A stretch of DNA of 64,000 nt from Streptococcus sp. Marseille-Q6470 (GCF_946902905.1 NZ_OX336385.1:1298501-1362500); one strand, 5' to 3'. Positions 29,251 to 39,647 are shown, counted from the first letter of the stretch. The notes: generated by a model not told the origin, from the letters alone. Program-made: numbers and translations.

Positions 29251-31509
29251 ATGTTACCATTAAAAGAATTTGTACAAAATCGTTACAATAAATCTATCGC
29301 AGAATGTAGCAATGAGGAGCTTTACCTTGCTCTTCTTAACTACAGCAAACTTGCAAGCAGCCAAAAACCAGTGAACACTGGTAAGAAAAAAGTTTACTAC
29401 ATCTCAGCTGAGTTCTTGATTGGTAAACTCTTGTCAAACAACTTGATTAACCTTGGTCTTTATGACGAAGTTAAAAAAGAACTTGCTGACGCAGGTAAAG
29501 AGTTGATTGAAATCGAAGAAGTAGAATTGGAACCATCACTTGGTAACGGTGGTTTGGGACGCTTGGCAGCCTGCTTTATCGACTCCATCGCTACACTTGG
29601 TTTGAATGGTGACGGTGTTGGTTTGAACTACCACTTTGGTCTTTTCCAACAAGTGCTTAAAAACAACCAACAAGAAACTATTCCTAACGCTTGGTTGACT
29701 GACCAAAACTGGTTGGTTCGCTCAAGCCGTAGCTACCAAGTGCCATTTGCACACTTTACATTGACATCTACTCTTTACGATATCGATGTGCCTGGTTACA
29801 AAACTGCTACTAAAAACCGTTTGCGTTTGTTTGACTTGGATTCAGTTGATTCTTCAATCATCCAAGATGGTATCAACTTTGACAAGACAGATATCGCTCA
29901 CAACTTGACTCTTTTCCTTTACCCAGACGATAGCGATAAACAAGGTGAGTTGCTCCGTATCTTCCAACAATACTTCATGGTTTCAAACGGTGCGCAATTG
30001 ATCATCGATGAAGCAATCGAAAAAGGAAGCAACTTGCACGACCTTGCTGACTACGCAGTTGTACAAATCAACGATACTCACCCATCAATGGTTATCCCTG
30101 AATTGATCCGTCTTTTGACTGAACGTGGTATCGAACTTGATGAAGCAATCTCTATCGTTCGTAGCATGACTGCTTACACAAACCACACAATCCTTGCTGA
30201 AGCCCTTGAAAAATGGCCTCTTGAATTCTTGGAAGAAGTGGTTCCTCACTTGGTACCAATCATCAAAGAATTGGATCGCCGTGTTAAAGCAGAATATAAA
30301 GACCCAGCTGTTCAAATCATCGATGAGAACGGACGTGTTCACATGGCTCACATGGATATCCACTACGGATACAGCGTAAACGGGGTTGCAGCTCTTCACA
30401 CTGAAATCTTGAAGAACTCTGAGTTGAAAGCTTTCTACGATCTTTACCCAGAAAAATTCAACAACAAAACAAACGGTATCACATTCCGTCGTTGGCTCAT
30501 GCATGCTAACCCAAGCTTGTCTCACTACTTGGATGAGATTCTTGGACGCGAATGGCACCATGAAGCTTCTAAATTGGAAGACCTTCTTTCATACGAAGAC
30601 AAGGCTGCTGTCAAAGCAAAACTTGAAGATATCAAAGCTCACAACAAACGTAAATTGGCTCGTCACTTGAAAGAACACCAAGGTGTGGAAATCAATACAA
30701 ACTCTATCTTTGATATCCAAATCAAACGTCTTCACGAGTACAAACGTCAACAAATGAACGCTTTGTATGTGATCCACAAATATCTTGACATCAAGGCTGG
30801 TAACATCCCTGCTCGTCCAATCACAGTATTCTTTGGTGGTAAAGCAGCTCCTGCCTACACAATCGCTCAAGACATCATCCACTTGATTCTTTGCTTGTCA
30901 GAAGTAATTGCCAACGATCCAGAAGTAGCACCACACTTGCAAGTGGTTATGGTTGAAAACTACAACGTTACTGCAGCAAGCTTCTTGATCCCAGCATGTG
31001 ACATCTCAGAACAAATCTCACTTGCGTCTAAAGAAGCTTCAGGTACTGGTAACATGAAATTCATGTTGAACGGAGCTTTGACTCTTGGTACTATGGACGG
31101 TGCTAACGTGGAAATCGCTGAGTTGGTTGGCGACGAAAACATCTACATCTTCGGTGAAGATTCAGAAACTGTTATCGACCTTTACGCGAAAGCAGCATAC
31201 AAATCAAGCGAATTCTACGCTCGTAAAGCGATCAAACCATTGGTTGACTTTATCGTGAGCGACGCTGTTCTTGCAGTTGGTAAGATTGAACGCTTGGAAC
31301 GTCTTTATAACGAATTAATCAACAAAGACTGGTTCATGACTCTTCTTGACTTGGAAGATTACATCAAAGTGAAAGAGCAAATGCTTGCTGACTACGAAGA
31401 CCGTGACGCATGGTTGGATAAAGTTATCGTTAACATTTCTAAAGCAGGATTCTTCTCATCTGACCGTACAATCGCTCAGTATAACGAAGATATCTGGCAC
31501 TTGAACTAA
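29251..31509 (+). CDS. malP: Maltodextrin/glycogen phosphorylase
   Basis: This 752-residue GT35 enzyme splits alpha-1,4-glucans with phosphate to give glucose-1-phosphate. [17 protein letters not shown] and the pyridoxal-phosphate site [20 protein letters not shown] are intact. It is shorter than animal phosphorylases (about 840 residues), as expected for bacterial MalP. It starts 22 bases after malQ with CAGGAGACAT before the ATG. With MalX-C-D and MalQ it completes uptake and breakdown of maltodextrins. Confidence 0.96.
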   Translation: MLPLKEFVQNRYNKSIAECSNEELYLALLNYSKLASSQKPVNTGKKKVYYISAEFLIGKLLSNNLINLGLYDEVKKELADAGKELIEIEEVELEPSLGNGGLGRLAACFIDSIATLGLNGDGVGLNYHFGLFQQVLKNNQQETIPNAWLTDQNWLVRSSRSYQVPFAHFTLTSTLYDIDVPGYKTATKNRLRLFDLDSVDSSIIQDGINFDKTDIAHNLTLFLYPDDSDKQGELLRIFQQYFMVSNGAQLIIDEAIEKGSNLHDLADYAVVQINDTHPSMVIPELIRLLTERGIELDEAISIVRSMTAYTNHTILAEALEKWPLEFLEEVVPHLVPIIKELDRRVKAEYKDPAVQIIDENGRVHMAHMDIHYGYSVNGVAALHTEILKNSELKAFYDLYPEKFNNKTNGITFRRWLMHANPSLSHYLDEILGREWHHEASKLEDLLSYEDKAAVKAKLEDIKAHNKRKLARHLKEHQGVEINTNSIFDIQIKRLHEYKRQQMNALYVIHKYLDIKAGNIPARPITVFFGGKAAPAYTIAQDIIHLILCLSEVIANDPEVAPHLQVVMVENYNVTAASFLIPACDISEQISLASKEASGTGNMKFMLNGALTLGTMDGANVEIAELVGDENIYIFGEDSETVIDLYAKAAYKSSEFYARKAIKPLVDFIVSDAVLAVGKIERLERLYNELINKDWFMTLLDLEDYIKVKEQMLADYEDRDAWLDKVIVNISKAGFFSSDRTIAQYNEDIWHLN

Positions 31510-31543
31510 GATATACAATTTAATAGTTATTACACTATCTAGC

Positions 31544-31580
31544 AAAAAAAGCGAGTTTCAATTGAAATTCGCTTTTTTTT
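31544..31580 (+). terminator. Terminator of malQ-malP
   Basis: AAAAAAAGCGA and TCGCTTTTTTTT flank TTTCAATTGAAA, so the whole element is one long near-perfect hairpin with a T tract. Confidence 0.92.
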
Positions 31581-31719
31581 TAATGTTATGGACTTGAGGT
31601 TGACTGGTCTCAAAAGAAAAAATAATTTGTCAATAATTTCTAGCCTTAAAAATCAAACCTAGAGAACACTAAGAAGGCTGATTAAGTCTAAGGTTCTTCT
31701 TAGCTGTACCTCAAATTTC

Positions 31720-31748
31720 TTGTATTCGTTTACAAATAGTATTATAAT
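31720..31748 (+). promoter_or_regulatory. Promoter of the small hypothetical gene
   Basis: TTGTAT (31720), 17 bases, then TATAAT (31743), 30 bases before the ATG. The TAGTATTATA block around the -10 occurs twice. No other feature is seen between 31580 and 31720. Confidence 0.7.
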
Positions 31749-31778
31749 AGTATTATAGTAAAGAAAGAGGGTGTTTTT

Positions 31779-31985
31779 ATGTGGAAAAAATATTTTTCAA
31801 AATATAAATGGACTGATTTATTTTGGATTCTTTTTGTAATTGGAGCATGCCTCTTGACGGGTAATAGTTCTTCGTTTCCACTGACTCATCAAGAAATCTC
31901 TTTTCATGGATGTTGTTATGGGACATCACTTGCCTTATATCACTTGCTATTTATTGATAAATTTGTCATTTCAAATCGAAAATAA
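31779..31985 (+). CDS. Small hypothetical membrane protein
   Basis: This 68-residue protein has two hydrophobic stretches (about residues 12-28 and 46-62) separated by a loop with His and Cys (HGCCYG). I do not recognise the family. Support for it being real comes from a well-spaced promoter, AAAGAAAGAGGGTG before the ATG, and a terminator-like hairpin after it. It is isolated between malP and rlmA, so context gives no role. Confidence 0.6.
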   Translation: MWKKYFSKYKWTDLFWILFVIGACLLTGNSSSFPLTHQEISFHGCCYGTSLALYHLLFIDKFVISNRK

Positions 31986-32043
31986 ATGGAGAGGTAAAAA
32001 TTTTTTATACTTTTCGGAAAGACAGTGAAAAATCGTTTTTTAA

Positions 32044-32073
32044 ACCCGCATCTCAAGAAAAGGTGCGGGCTTT
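32044..32073. terminator. Terminator between the small hypothetical gene and rlmA
   Basis: CCCGCA (32045) pairs with TGCGGG (32064) around a purine-rich loop, with T-rich sequence on the right and A/T-rich sequence on the left. It may serve both converging genes. Confidence 0.75.
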
Positions 32074-32093
32074 GTAGTATCTCAAAAATTTAT

Positions 32094-32942
32094 TTACAGT
32101 GCTTTTCCGACCAGAATCTCTGCTTCGATAGTAATCTCAGTTAACTGGCTCCAATCAATCTTGCTCTGGTCGACATGAAAAAGCAGGGGCGTCATGCTGA
32201 GCAAGGCTTGGCGTTGCTCTACGGTGATAGACTTGGTCAGGGAAGCAATCTGACTAGATTGGATGCTGAAGTGTTCTTGGAAGTGTTCCTTAATATCTTG
32301 ATTAGAATAATCCTTCTTTGTCAGCTGGTCCTGTACCATTTGACGGATTTCCTTGAGGTGGTTTTCAGTAGGAATGACCTTGATTAAGATGCCGTCCTTT
32401 GATAAGACTCGTCGGAATTCTCCGTAGTTGGCAGGTGAGAAAATATCAAGTAGGATATCCATGCTGGCGTCTTTTATAGGAAGGCGAGCCAGGTCACCAA
32501 CAAACCAGTTGACTGCCCAGTTGGATTCGCTTTTGGCAGCGATTTGAACCGAGTCTTTTGAAATATCAAAGGCATAGAAGGTTTTATCAGAGTGACTTTC
32601 TTGGAGTTTACGAGAGTAGAAGCCTTCGCCACAACCGATGTCCAAGACAGTTTTTGCAGATGATTTAGTCGCTAGTATGTCTGAGATGCCTTCTAAGATA
32701 GCTTGATAAAAGCCAGCTTCTAGGATTTGCTGGCGATTTTGAAAGTTTTCCTTGTCGTAGTTGGCCGATTGCTTGATTTGTGGTGCTAGATTGACATAGC
32801 CGAATTTTGCTAGGTCAAAAGAATGGCGGTTGCTACACTTGAGGCTAGACTCTACCAAGGTCAGATTTTCTTGGCAGATAGGACAGGCAAAGGCACTAGC
32901 AGAAGCAAAGCGCTGGAGTTTGGGTTTGAGGTTTGTATTCAT
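32094..32942 (-). CDS. rlmA: 23S rRNA (guanine-N1-)-methyltransferase, RlmA(II) type
   Basis: This 282-residue protein has an N-terminal zinc-finger region (FACPICQENL...CSNRHSF) followed by a SAM-binding Rossmann fold (VLDIGCGEGFYSRKL, FAFDIS-like strand, LLDIFSPANYGEFRRVL). This matches RlmA(II)/TlrB enzymes, which methylate G748 in 23S rRNA in Gram-positive bacteria and affect macrolide/ketolide binding. It is a single gene. The length fits the pneumococcal enzyme. Confidence 0.88.
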   Translation of the reverse strand: MNTNLKPKLQRFASASAFACPICQENLTLVESSLKCSNRHSFDLAKFGYVNLAPQIKQSANYDKENFQNRQQILEAGFYQAILEGISDILATKSSAKTVLDIGCGEGFYSRKLQESHSDKTFYAFDISKDSVQIAAKSESNWAVNWFVGDLARLPIKDASMDILLDIFSPANYGEFRRVLSKDGILIKVIPTENHLKEIRQMVQDQLTKKDYSNQDIKEHFQEHFSIQSSQIASLTKSITVEQRQALLSMTPLLFHVDQSKIDWSQLTEITIEAEILVGKAL

Positions 32943-33024
32943 AATAGTAGTGTAACAAAAGAGCTTCTATATAGCAAACAATCTGGCGAATTTGAATTCC
33001 TTTAATTGCACTAATTTATCAAAT

Positions 33025-33333
33025 TTATTTACTTCCATAGAATTGATTGGTTAGTATAGTTTTCAATTCAAGACAATATTTACTTGCCTCAAATTCAATA
33101 ATATCATATTGGGCAATCTTATTTTTGTAGAATGGGTCTTGCATGATGATTTCTTGGACAACTTCCTTATTCTTACCTTGCATAAGAATAATTCCTCCAG
33201 TTCTTGGATTTTTTCTACCAGATGCAATAAACAAACCTTCTGCATAATAATGGTTCAGAAAATTTATGTGTTCTTGTAAATATTTTTCAACTGCCTCAAG
33301 TGGCTCAATATAGGTAAGGTTTATAATAAACAT
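33025..33333 (-). CDS. YciI family protein
   Basis: This 102-residue protein has the YCII ferredoxin-like fold pattern: EHINFLNHYYAEGLFIASGRK, then GGIILMQGKNKEVVQEIIMQDPF. The conserved His near the start of this stretch and the Asp of QDPF form the presumed active-site pair. The family's reaction is mostly unknown. It is divergent from the HxlR regulator gene, 87 bases apart, so the regulator may control it. AAAGGAGTTATTT precedes the ATG. Confidence 0.87.
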   Translation of the reverse strand: MFIINLTYIEPLEAVEKYLQEHINFLNHYYAEGLFIASGRKNPRTGGIILMQGKNKEVVQEIIMQDPFYKNKIAQYDIIEFEASKYCLELKTILTNQFYGSK

Positions 33334-33365
33334 AAATAACTCCTTTAAAATAAATGATAAAAAGA

Positions 33366-33381
33366 TTATAATACTTTATAA
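33366..33381. promoter_or_regulatory. Inverted repeat in the yciI-hxlR divergent region
   Basis: TTATAA, TACT, TTATAA form a perfect palindromic pair and include a TATAAT -10 (33367) for the regulator gene. It is a plausible HxlR operator controlling both genes, though AT-rich palindromes also arise by chance. Confidence 0.35.
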
Positions 33382-33420
33382 ATAAGTTGTGTAGTAGGCA
33401 CATTTTTGTAAGGAGAAAAA

Positions 33421-33735
33421 ATGTTAACAAATAAAAATTGGAACTGTAGTATGTCTCGTGTCTTAGATGTGGTTGGTGGAAAATGGAGGATGAATATATT
33501 ATGGGTTATAAACAAGCATAAGAAAGTCCGCTTCAATCAATTGAGAAGAGAAGTTGAAGGGATTACAACTATCAGTCTAACACGTGGACTAGATGTTTTA
33601 ATAGAGAACCAATTGGTTGAGAAATTTGATTTTGAGACTATGCCACTCCATACAGAATATCAGCTAACAGAAAAAGGTAAATCACTGATGCCGATTTTAA
33701 AGGATTTAAATCAATGGGGAAAAGAATGGCTGTAA
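33421..33735 (+). CDS. HxlR family transcriptional regulator
   Basis: This 104-residue winged-helix protein has NCSMSRVLDVVGGKWRMNIL with the early Cys typical of HxlR regulators that sense electrophiles or disulphide stress. TTISLTRGLDVLIENQLVEK (recognition helix) and YQLTEKGKSLMPIL follow. GTAAGGAGAAAAA precedes the ATG. It is likely to regulate the divergent YciI gene and itself. The inducing compound is unknown. Confidence 0.9.
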   Translation: MLTNKNWNCSMSRVLDVVGGKWRMNILWVINKHKKVRFNQLRREVEGITTISLTRGLDVLIENQLVEKFDFETMPLHTEYQLTEKGKSLMPILKDLNQWGKEWL

Positions 33736-33787
33736 TAACTTTTTAGCTGGGGAGTGACCTTACATAATTCTAGGGAAAAGTATATAA

Positions 33788-33825
33788 GAAAACCACGAAG
33801 TTTCGTATTAACTTCGTGGTTTTAC
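33788..33825. terminator. Bidirectional terminator between hxlR and tyrS
   Basis: AACCACGAAGT (33791) pairs perfectly with ACTTCGTGGTT (33811), with flanking A and T runs. Confidence 0.9.
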
Positions 33826-33829
33826 TTTC

Positions 33830-35086
33830 TTAATAAGTCAAAACAAAGTATTTTTTCTTACCACGGCGGATAACAGTCAGTTCGTTCTCTAACTTATCAG
33901 CATCACTCAAGACATAGTCAAGGTCTTGGATGCGGTCGCCGTTGATATAGATAGCTCCATTTTGAATATCTTCACGGGCTTGACGTTTTGAGTTAACCAC
34001 ACCAGAAGATACAAGGAGTTCAACGATGTTGTGGTTTTCGTCTGCTTGTACTTGGTAGTTTGGCACACCACGAAGTCCTTGTTTGAGTTCTTTGACAGAA
34101 AGGTTTTTGATATTCCCTGCAAAGAGTTGCTCAGTGATGTTAAGAGCTTCTTTGTAGGCTTCTTCTCCGTGAACAAGTGTAACGACTTCACGAGCCAAGA
34201 CTTTTTGAGCCAAGCGTTCGTGTGGCGCCGCTTCAAATTGTTTACGGATGTCTTCAATCTCGTCAAGTGACAAGAAAGTAAAGATTTTCAAGAAGCGAAC
34301 AGCGTCAGCGTCCATGACATTCATCCAGAATTGGTACATTTCGTATGGAGAAGTCTTTTCAGGGTTGAGCCAAACTGCATTTCCTTCTGATTTACCAAAT
34401 TTCTTACCAGTTGCGTCTGTGATGAGTGGAACAGTGATGACGTGACCTGTCTTATCAGCCTTACGACGAAGCAACTCTGTACCGGCAGTCATATTTCCCC
34501 ACTGGTCAGAACCACCGATTTGAAGGGTTACATTGTGCTCTTGGTTAAGAACGAAGAAGTCATAACCTTGCATGATTTGGTAGGCAAACTCAGTGTAAGA
34601 AATCCCTGTTTCAATACGTTTCTTCACAGACTCCTTGCTCATCATGTAGTTGACAGTGAAGTATTTCCCGATATCACGGAGGAAGTCAATGAAGCTGATG
34701 CTGCCAAACCAGTCGTAGTTGTTGACCATGACAGCTTTATTTTCACCATTTTCAAAGTCAAGAAAGCGAGAAAGTTGTCCTTGGATAGACTTGACCCAGC
34801 CATCTACTGTGTCTTTTGTTTGGAGACTACGCTCAGCATCTTTGAAGGACGGATCTCCGATGAGACCTGTAGCACCGCCAACGAGCGCATAAGGTTTGTG
34901 ACCTGCTAACTGCAAACGACGACTTGTCAAGATTGCGACAAGGTGACCTAGGTGAAGGCTGTCAGCAGTTGGATCGTAGCCAGTATAATAAGAAACTTGA
35001 CCTTCTTCTAGGGCTTTACGCAAAGCTTCTTCATCAGTCGTTTGAAAAATCAAACCACGCTCTTTTAGCTCATCAAAAATGTGCAT
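33830..35086 (-). CDS. tyrS: Tyrosyl-tRNA synthetase
   Basis: This 418-residue class I synthetase has the HIGH-type motif [11 protein letters not shown], the tyrosine-pocket segment [17 protein letters not shown], the KMSKS-type loop KKFGKSEG, and a C-terminal S4-like RNA-binding domain (about 350-415). AGGAGAAAAGACAC precedes the ATG. There is no T-box in the 183-base gap to mutL, so it is transcribed from a plain extended -10 promoter. Confidence 0.97.
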   Translation of the reverse strand: MHIFDELKERGLIFQTTDEEALRKALEEGQVSYYTGYDPTADSLHLGHLVAILTSRRLQLAGHKPYALVGGATGLIGDPSFKDAERSLQTKDTVDGWVKSIQGQLSRFLDFENGENKAVMVNNYDWFGSISFIDFLRDIGKYFTVNYMMSKESVKKRIETGISYTEFAYQIMQGYDFFVLNQEHNVTLQIGGSDQWGNMTAGTELLRRKADKTGHVITVPLITDATGKKFGKSEGNAVWLNPEKTSPYEMYQFWMNVMDADAVRFLKIFTFLSLDEIEDIRKQFEAAPHERLAQKVLAREVVTLVHGEEAYKEALNITEQLFAGNIKNLSVKELKQGLRGVPNYQVQADENHNIVELLVSSGVVNSKRQAREDIQNGAIYINGDRIQDLDYVLSDADKLENELTVIRRGKKKYFVLTY

Positions 35087-35122
35087 GTGTCTTTTCTCCT
35101 TTTTAAAATATTGTTTCTACCT

Positions 35123-35131
35123 ATTTTACCA
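35123..35131 (-). promoter_or_regulatory. Extended -10 of tyrS
   Basis: Minus strand TGG followed by TAAAAT, the same block seen before hisS and aspS, 36 bases before the start. Confidence 0.5.
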
Positions 35132-35204
35132 CAAACTTAGTAAATAACCTAGTAAAATCGGGAAGAAAGTTGCTGCTTGGACTTTTTTGGAAACGAGTGA
35201 AATA

Positions 35205-35213
35205 TGGTATAAT
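35205..35213 (+). promoter_or_regulatory. Extended -10 of mutL
   Basis: TATGG followed by TATAAT, 56 bases before the mutL ATG. The -35 region is only T-rich. Confidence 0.6.
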
Positions 35214-35269
35214 AGCACTAGCTTATTTTCAGAGAAATAGATAAAAATCGTTAAGAAAGGGGCTGAAAA

Positions 35270-37219
35270 ATGTCTCATATTATTGAATTGCCAGAAGTCT
35301 TGGCCAACCAGATTGCAGCAGGAGAAGTGATCGAGCGTCCTGCCAGCGTAGTTAAAGAGTTGGTCGAAAATGCTATCGACGCTGGCTCAAGACAGATTAT
35401 CGTTGAGATCGAAGAAGCTGGTCTTAAGAAAATCCAAATTACCGATAATGGGCACGGGATTGCCCACGATGAAGTCGAGTTAGCTCTCCGCCGTCATGCG
35501 ACCAGTAAGATTAAGAATCAAGCGGATCTTTTTCGGATTCGGACCCTCGGTTTTCGTGGTGAAGCTCTGCCTTCTATCGCATCTGTTAGTGTACTGACTC
35601 TTTTGACAGCAGTGGATGGAGCAAGTCACGGGACCAAGTTAGTTGCTCGTGGAGGAGAAGTTGAAGAAATCATCCCTGCGACCAGTCCTGTTGGGACCAA
35701 GGTTTGTGTGGAGGATCTCTTTTTCAACACACCAGCTCGTCTCAAATATATGAAGAGCCAACAGGCAGAGTTATCTCATATCATCGATATTGTCAATCGT
35801 CTAGGCTTGGCCCATCCTGAGATTTCCTTTAGCCTGATTAGCGATGGCAAGGAAATGACACGAACAGCTGGCACGGGTCAACTGCGCCAGGCCATTGCTG
35901 GAATTTATGGTTTAGCCAGTGCCAAAAAGATGGTTGAGATTGAGAATTCTGACCTAGATTTTGAAATTTCAGGTTTTGTCTCATTGCCTGAATTGACACG
36001 TGCTAATCGTAACTATATTAGTCTTTTTATCAATGGCCGTTATATCAAAAACTTCTTGCTCAATCGTGCTATTTTAGATGGTTATGGTAGCAAGCTCATG
36101 GTGGGGCGTTTTCCGCTAGCCGTTATTCACATCCAGATCGATCCTTATCTAGCAGATGTCAATGTGCATCCAACCAAGCAAGAAGTGCGAATTTCCAAGG
36201 AAAGAGAGCTGATGGCGCTAGTTTCAGAAGCTATCGCAAAGAGTCTCAAGGAACAGACCTTGATTCCTGATGCCTTGGAAAATTTAGCCAAATCTACCAT
36301 TCGCAATCGTGAAAAAGTAGAGCAAACGACTTTACCACTGAGAGAAAATACGCTCTACTATGAAAAAAATGAACCGACAAGACCAAAACAAGCTGAGGTG
36401 GCAGACCATCAGGTGAACCTGACAGAAGAGAAGCAGGATTTGAACCTCTTTGCTAAGGAAACTTTAGACCAGATAACCAAACCAGCCAAACTGCATTTTG
36501 CAGAGAGAAAATCGGTCAGCTACGACCAACTAGATCATCCAGAGTTAGATATGGCTAGTTTGGATAAGGCTTATGACAAGCTGGAACGAGAAGAGTCTTC
36601 TAGTTTCCCAGAGTTGGAATTTTTCGGGCAGATGCACGGCACCTACCTCTTTGCCCAAGGTCGAGATGGGCTCTACATCATAGACCAACATGCAGCTCAG
36701 GAGCGGGTTAAATACGAGGAGTACCGTGAAAGTATTGGTAATGTTGACCAGAGCCAACAGCAACTCCTTGTACCCTACATCTTTGAATTTCCAGCGGATG
36801 ATTCCCTTCGTCTCAAGGAAAGAATGCCTCTCTTAGAGGAAGTGGGCGTCTTTCTAGCAGAGTACGGGGAGAACCAATTTATCCTAAGGGAACATCCTAT
36901 TTGGATGGCAGAGGAGGAAATCGAGTCTGGTATCTATGAGATGTGTGATATGCTCCTTTTGACCAAGGAAGTTTCAATCAAGAAATACCGAGCTGAACTA
37001 GCCATTATGATGTCCTGCAAGCGGTCCATCAAGGCCAACCATCGTATTGATGATCACTCTGCTAGACAGCTTCTCTATCAGCTCTCTCGATGTGACAACC
37101 CCTATAACTGTCCACACGGACGTCCTGTTTTGGTGCATTTTACCAAGTCAGATATGGAAAAGATGTTCCGTCGCATTCAGGAAAATCACACTAGCCTACG
37201 AGAACTAGGTAAATACTAA
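35270..37219 (+). CDS. mutL: DNA mismatch repair protein MutL (HexB)
   Basis: This 649-residue protein of the GHKL ATPase family couples mismatch recognition by MutS to strand removal. ATP-site motifs are intact: [30 protein letters not shown] and [11 protein letters not shown] variable linker (about 340-440) leads to the dimerisation domain, which ends with [11 protein letters not shown] and [21 protein letters not shown] precedes the ATG. In streptococci it is known as hexB and usually follows mutS. Here its neighbours are tyrS and ruvA. A RUP-like element begins at the last base of its stop codon. Confidence 0.96.
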   Translation: MSHIIELPEVLANQIAAGEVIERPASVVKELVENAIDAGSRQIIVEIEEAGLKKIQITDNGHGIAHDEVELALRRHATSKIKNQADLFRIRTLGFRGEALPSIASVSVLTLLTAVDGASHGTKLVARGGEVEEIIPATSPVGTKVCVEDLFFNTPARLKYMKSQQAELSHIIDIVNRLGLAHPEISFSLISDGKEMTRTAGTGQLRQAIAGIYGLASAKKMVEIENSDLDFEISGFVSLPELTRANRNYISLFINGRYIKNFLLNRAILDGYGSKLMVGRFPLAVIHIQIDPYLADVNVHPTKQEVRISKERELMALVSEAIAKSLKEQTLIPDALENLAKSTIRNREKVEQTTLPLRENTLYYEKNEPTRPKQAEVADHQVNLTEEKQDLNLFAKETLDQITKPAKLHFAERKSVSYDQLDHPELDMASLDKAYDKLEREESSSFPELEFFGQMHGTYLFAQGRDGLYIIDQHAAQERVKYEEYRESIGNVDQSQQQLLVPYIFEFPADDSLRLKERMPLLEEVGVFLAEYGENQFILREHPIWMAEEEIESGIYEMCDMLLLTKEVSIKKYRAELAIMMSCKRSIKANHRIDDHSARQLLYQLSRCDNPYNCPHGRPVLVHFTKSDMEKMFRRIQENHTSLRELGKY

Positions 37220-37323
37220 TACTCTTCGAAAATTAAATCTAAACTGCGTCAGCCTTACCTTGCCTAACTCAAGTTATGCCTACGGATAGCTTCCTAGTTT
37301 ACTCTTTGATTTTCATTGAGTAT
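37219..37323. mobile_element. RUP-like miniature element, copy 1
   Basis: This 105-base element has terminal inverted repeats, ATACTCTTCGAAAAT at the left and GATTTTCATTGAGTAT at the right. It has the ends and length of the pneumococcal RUP element, a non-coding miniature thought to be moved by an IS630-type transposase. It starts at a TA that forms part of the mutL stop. A second copy is at 45722. It carries no gene. Confidence 0.85.
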
Positions 37324-37340
37324 AAATTGAAGGGAAAATT

Positions 37341-37934
37341 ATGTACGAATATCTAAAGGGTATTATTACCAAAATTACTGCTAAATACATTGTTCTAGAA
37401 GCTAACGGGATCGGCTACATCTTACACGTAGCCAATCCTTATGCTTACTCAGGGCAAGTCAACCAAGAAGCACAAATCTATGTGCATCAAGTAGTCCGCG
37501 AAGATGCTCATCTACTTTACGGTTTCCGTTCAGAAGACGAGAAGAAACTCTTTCTCAGCTTGATTTCGGTGTCGGGCATTGGTCCTGTATCCGCTCTTGC
37601 CATCATCGCAGCTGATGACAATGCAGGGCTCGTTCAAGCTATCGAGACTAAGAACATTACCTACTTGACTAAGTTTCCGAAGATTGGCAAAAAAACAGCC
37701 CAACAGATGGTCTTGGACCTAGAAGGTAAGGTGGTTGTGGCAGGCGATGACCTCCCTGCTAAGACTGCAGCTCCATCTAGCAGTGACAACCAAGAACTGG
37801 AAGAAGCTATGGAAGCCATGTTGGCACTGGGCTACAAGGCAACTGAGCTTAAGAAAATCAAGAAATTCTTTGAAGGAACTTCAGATACTGCTGAAAACTA
37901 CATCAAATCTGCCCTTAAGATGTTGGTGAAATAG
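37341..37934 (+). CDS. ruvA: Holliday junction ATP-dependent helicase subunit RuvA
   Basis: This 197-residue protein binds Holliday junctions and loads the RuvB motor. It has an N-terminal OB fold ([23 protein letters not shown]), a central double helix-hairpin-helix ([35 protein letters not shown]) and a C-terminal UBA-like domain after a linker. AAGGGAAAATT precedes the ATG, just 17 bases beyond the RUP-like element. It is followed by tag with a nine-base gap. Confidence 0.96.
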   Translation: MYEYLKGIITKITAKYIVLEANGIGYILHVANPYAYSGQVNQEAQIYVHQVVREDAHLLYGFRSEDEKKLFLSLISVSGIGPVSALAIIAADDNAGLVQAIETKNITYLTKFPKIGKKTAQQMVLDLEGKVVVAGDDLPAKTAAPSSSDNQELEEAMEAMLALGYKATELKKIKKFFEGTSDTAENYIKSALKMLVK

Positions 37935-37943
37935 GAGAACTCT

Positions 37944-38507
37944 ATGCCAAAACGCTGTGGCTGGGTTAAAATGAACAACCCTCTATATGTAGCCTACCAC
38001 GATGAGGAATGGGGGCAGCCCCTACATGATGACCAAGCACTTTTTGAGTTGCTTTGCCTGGAAACTTATCAGGCTGGACTATCTTGGGAAACGGTGCTCA
38101 ATAAACGCCAAGCCTTTCGGGAAGCTTTTCATGGTTACCAAGTTCAAGGTGTTGCAGACATGACGGATGAAGAGCTGGAAGCTTTGATGAATAATCCAGC
38201 AATTATCCGCAATCGTGCCAAGATATTTGCGACACGTGCCAACGCCCAAGCATTTTTACAAGTCCAAGCAGAGTTCGGTTCTTTTGATAGCTATCTCTGG
38301 TCTTTTGTAGATGGGAAAACTATCGTCAATGATGTCCCTAACTATGCTCAAGCACCAGCCAAAACAGTCTTGTCTGAACGTATATCCAAAGATCTCAAAA
38401 AACGTGGTTTTAAGTTCACAGGCCCAGTCGCCGTCTTGTCATTTTTACAAGCTGCAGGTCTGGTTGATGACCACGAGAATGATTGTGAATGGAAGGGTCT
38501 TAAATGA
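37944..38507 (+). CDS. tag: DNA-3-methyladenine glycosylase I
   Basis: This 187-residue enzyme removes 3-methyladenine from alkylated DNA. Typical family features are KRCGWVKMNNPLYVAYHDEEWG at the N-terminus (zinc-ligand Cys and catalytic-site residues), LFELLCLETYQAGLSWETVL in the middle, and FKFTGPVAVLSFLQAAGLVDDH with late His residues at the end. TAGGAGAACTCT precedes the ATG. The gene sits in a repair cluster mutL-ruvA-tag and overlaps the following CPBP gene by four bases. Confidence 0.95.
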   Translation: MPKRCGWVKMNNPLYVAYHDEEWGQPLHDDQALFELLCLETYQAGLSWETVLNKRQAFREAFHGYQVQGVADMTDEELEALMNNPAIIRNRAKIFATRANAQAFLQVQAEFGSFDSYLWSFVDGKTIVNDVPNYAQAPAKTVLSERISKDLKKRGFKFTGPVAVLSFLQAAGLVDDHENDCEWKGLK

Positions 38508-39172
38508 TGTCTAACAAAAATAAGGGAATTCTGATTTTTTCGATACTCTATACAGTTCTCTTTGTAATAGATGGTATTAGTGTATTTGATACAGTATTGC
38601 CATCTGTGCCAAAGACTTATCTAGCCTATATAGTCGTATTTTTGTATGCTTGCTTCTTATTTAAATCGGAATTCCTGCAATGCTGGAAGAAAGTCAGAAA
38701 TTCCAAGAGAAAGTTCTTCTTGGGAGTTTTAAAGGGCTGGCTCCTTCTCTTTCTAATGACCATCCTTTTTGCTCTCCTTTCGGAAATATTGAAACAAGTT
38801 TTGGGTTTGAGTGGTCAAGGGCAAAATGAGGCTAGTATACAAAGTGCTTTTAAAGAACAACCACTACTGATAGTAGTTTTTGCTTGTGTCATAGGTCCTG
38901 TGGTAGAAGAAGTCTTCTTCCGACAGATTTTATTGAAGTATCTGAGAAAGTACCTATCAAGCTGGTTGAGTATCTTTATAGTCGGACTTGCCTTTGCCCT
39001 AACCCATATGCACAGTTTGGATTTGTCAGAGTGGGTCGGTGCAATTTATTACTTGGGTGGAGGCTTAGCCTTTTCTATCATCTATGTGAAAGAAAAAGAA
39101 AATATCTACTATCCCTTGGTCGTCCATATGATAGTGAACAGCCTTTCCTTTATCATTTTAGCCTTGTCTTAA
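38504..39172 (+). CDS. CPBP family intramembrane metalloprotease
   Basis: This 222-residue protein has about seven membrane helices and the family motifs PVVEEVFFRQIL (E-E-x-x-x-R), FALTHMHS and a late HMIVNS. Streptococcal relatives are immunity- or processing-type proteases, but the substrate here is unknown. Two adjacent ATG codons are possible starts. The first overlaps the tag stop, so the gene is translationally coupled to DNA repair genes with no obvious functional link. It is the second CPBP gene in the window. Confidence 0.87.
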   Translation: MMSNKNKGILIFSILYTVLFVIDGISVFDTVLPSVPKTYLAYIVVFLYACFLFKSEFLQCWKKVRNSKRKFFLGVLKGWLLLFLMTILFALLSEILKQVLGLSGQGQNEASIQSAFKEQPLLIVVFACVIGPVVEEVFFRQILLKYLRKYLSSWLSIFIVGLAFALTHMHSLDLSEWVGAIYYLGGGLAFSIIYVKEKENIYYPLVVHMIVNSLSFIILALS

Positions 39173-39184
39173 TCTTATACATAA

Positions 39185-39215
39185 AAAAAGCAACCGCTCG
39201 ATGTGGTTGCTTTTT
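39185..39215. terminator. Bidirectional terminator between CPBP and SemiSWEET genes
   Basis: AAAAAGCAACC and GGTTGCTTTTT form an 11-base-pair stem with a GCTCGATGT loop. Confidence 0.92.
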
Positions 39216-39230
39216 ATAGTAGTTGTATTC

Positions 39231-39494
39231 TTATAGAGCAGTAAGGAAAGTCAGTCCGCCAAGGATAACCCCGGCTGAGTTTGGAATGATTAGAATCCAA
39301 TCTTTCTTAGGCTCTTTTGTCCATCCGTAAATAACCCAGATTAAGCAAGAGACTGCTGCTGATAAAGGTTGGAATGGTTGAGCTTTATTTCCTTGTAAAT
39401 TAGCAAAAATTTGGGGGATGTAGGCTATAAATACAATAATCCCGATAAAGGCACCAATTGAACCAACAATTTGATTAATTCTCTGTTTAGTCAT
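39231..39494 (-). CDS. SemiSWEET sugar transporter
   Basis: This 87-residue protein has three membrane helices with the PQ motif in helix 1 (VFIAYIPQIFANLQGNK) and a tryptophan/asparagine pocket (CLIWVIYGW, IIPNSAGVILG). This is the half-transporter form of SWEET proteins, which dimerise to move sugars down a gradient. The true substrate is not known. AGGAGAAATATAT precedes the ATG. It is a single gene. Confidence 0.85.
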   Translation of the reverse strand: MTKQRINQIVGSIGAFIGIIVFIAYIPQIFANLQGNKAQPFQPLSAAVSCLIWVIYGWTKEPKKDWILIIPNSAGVILGGLTFLTAL

Positions 39495-39647
39495 ATATAT
39501 TTCTCCTTATTACTTTATTAGTATAACAGAAAAACAACTTGGATTCAAGGATAAAACCTAGGGATTCTAAGGGAAGATTTACATTAGAACGTTTTTAGGC
39601 GATGCGTCTACTTTTATTTGGAGAATAAAAAAAAGCTTTGGAGCCAT

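Noticed and set aside
34442..34909. A 155-codon plus-strand frame inside tyrS
   Set aside because: It is antisense to conserved tyrS coding sequence, with no start signals.
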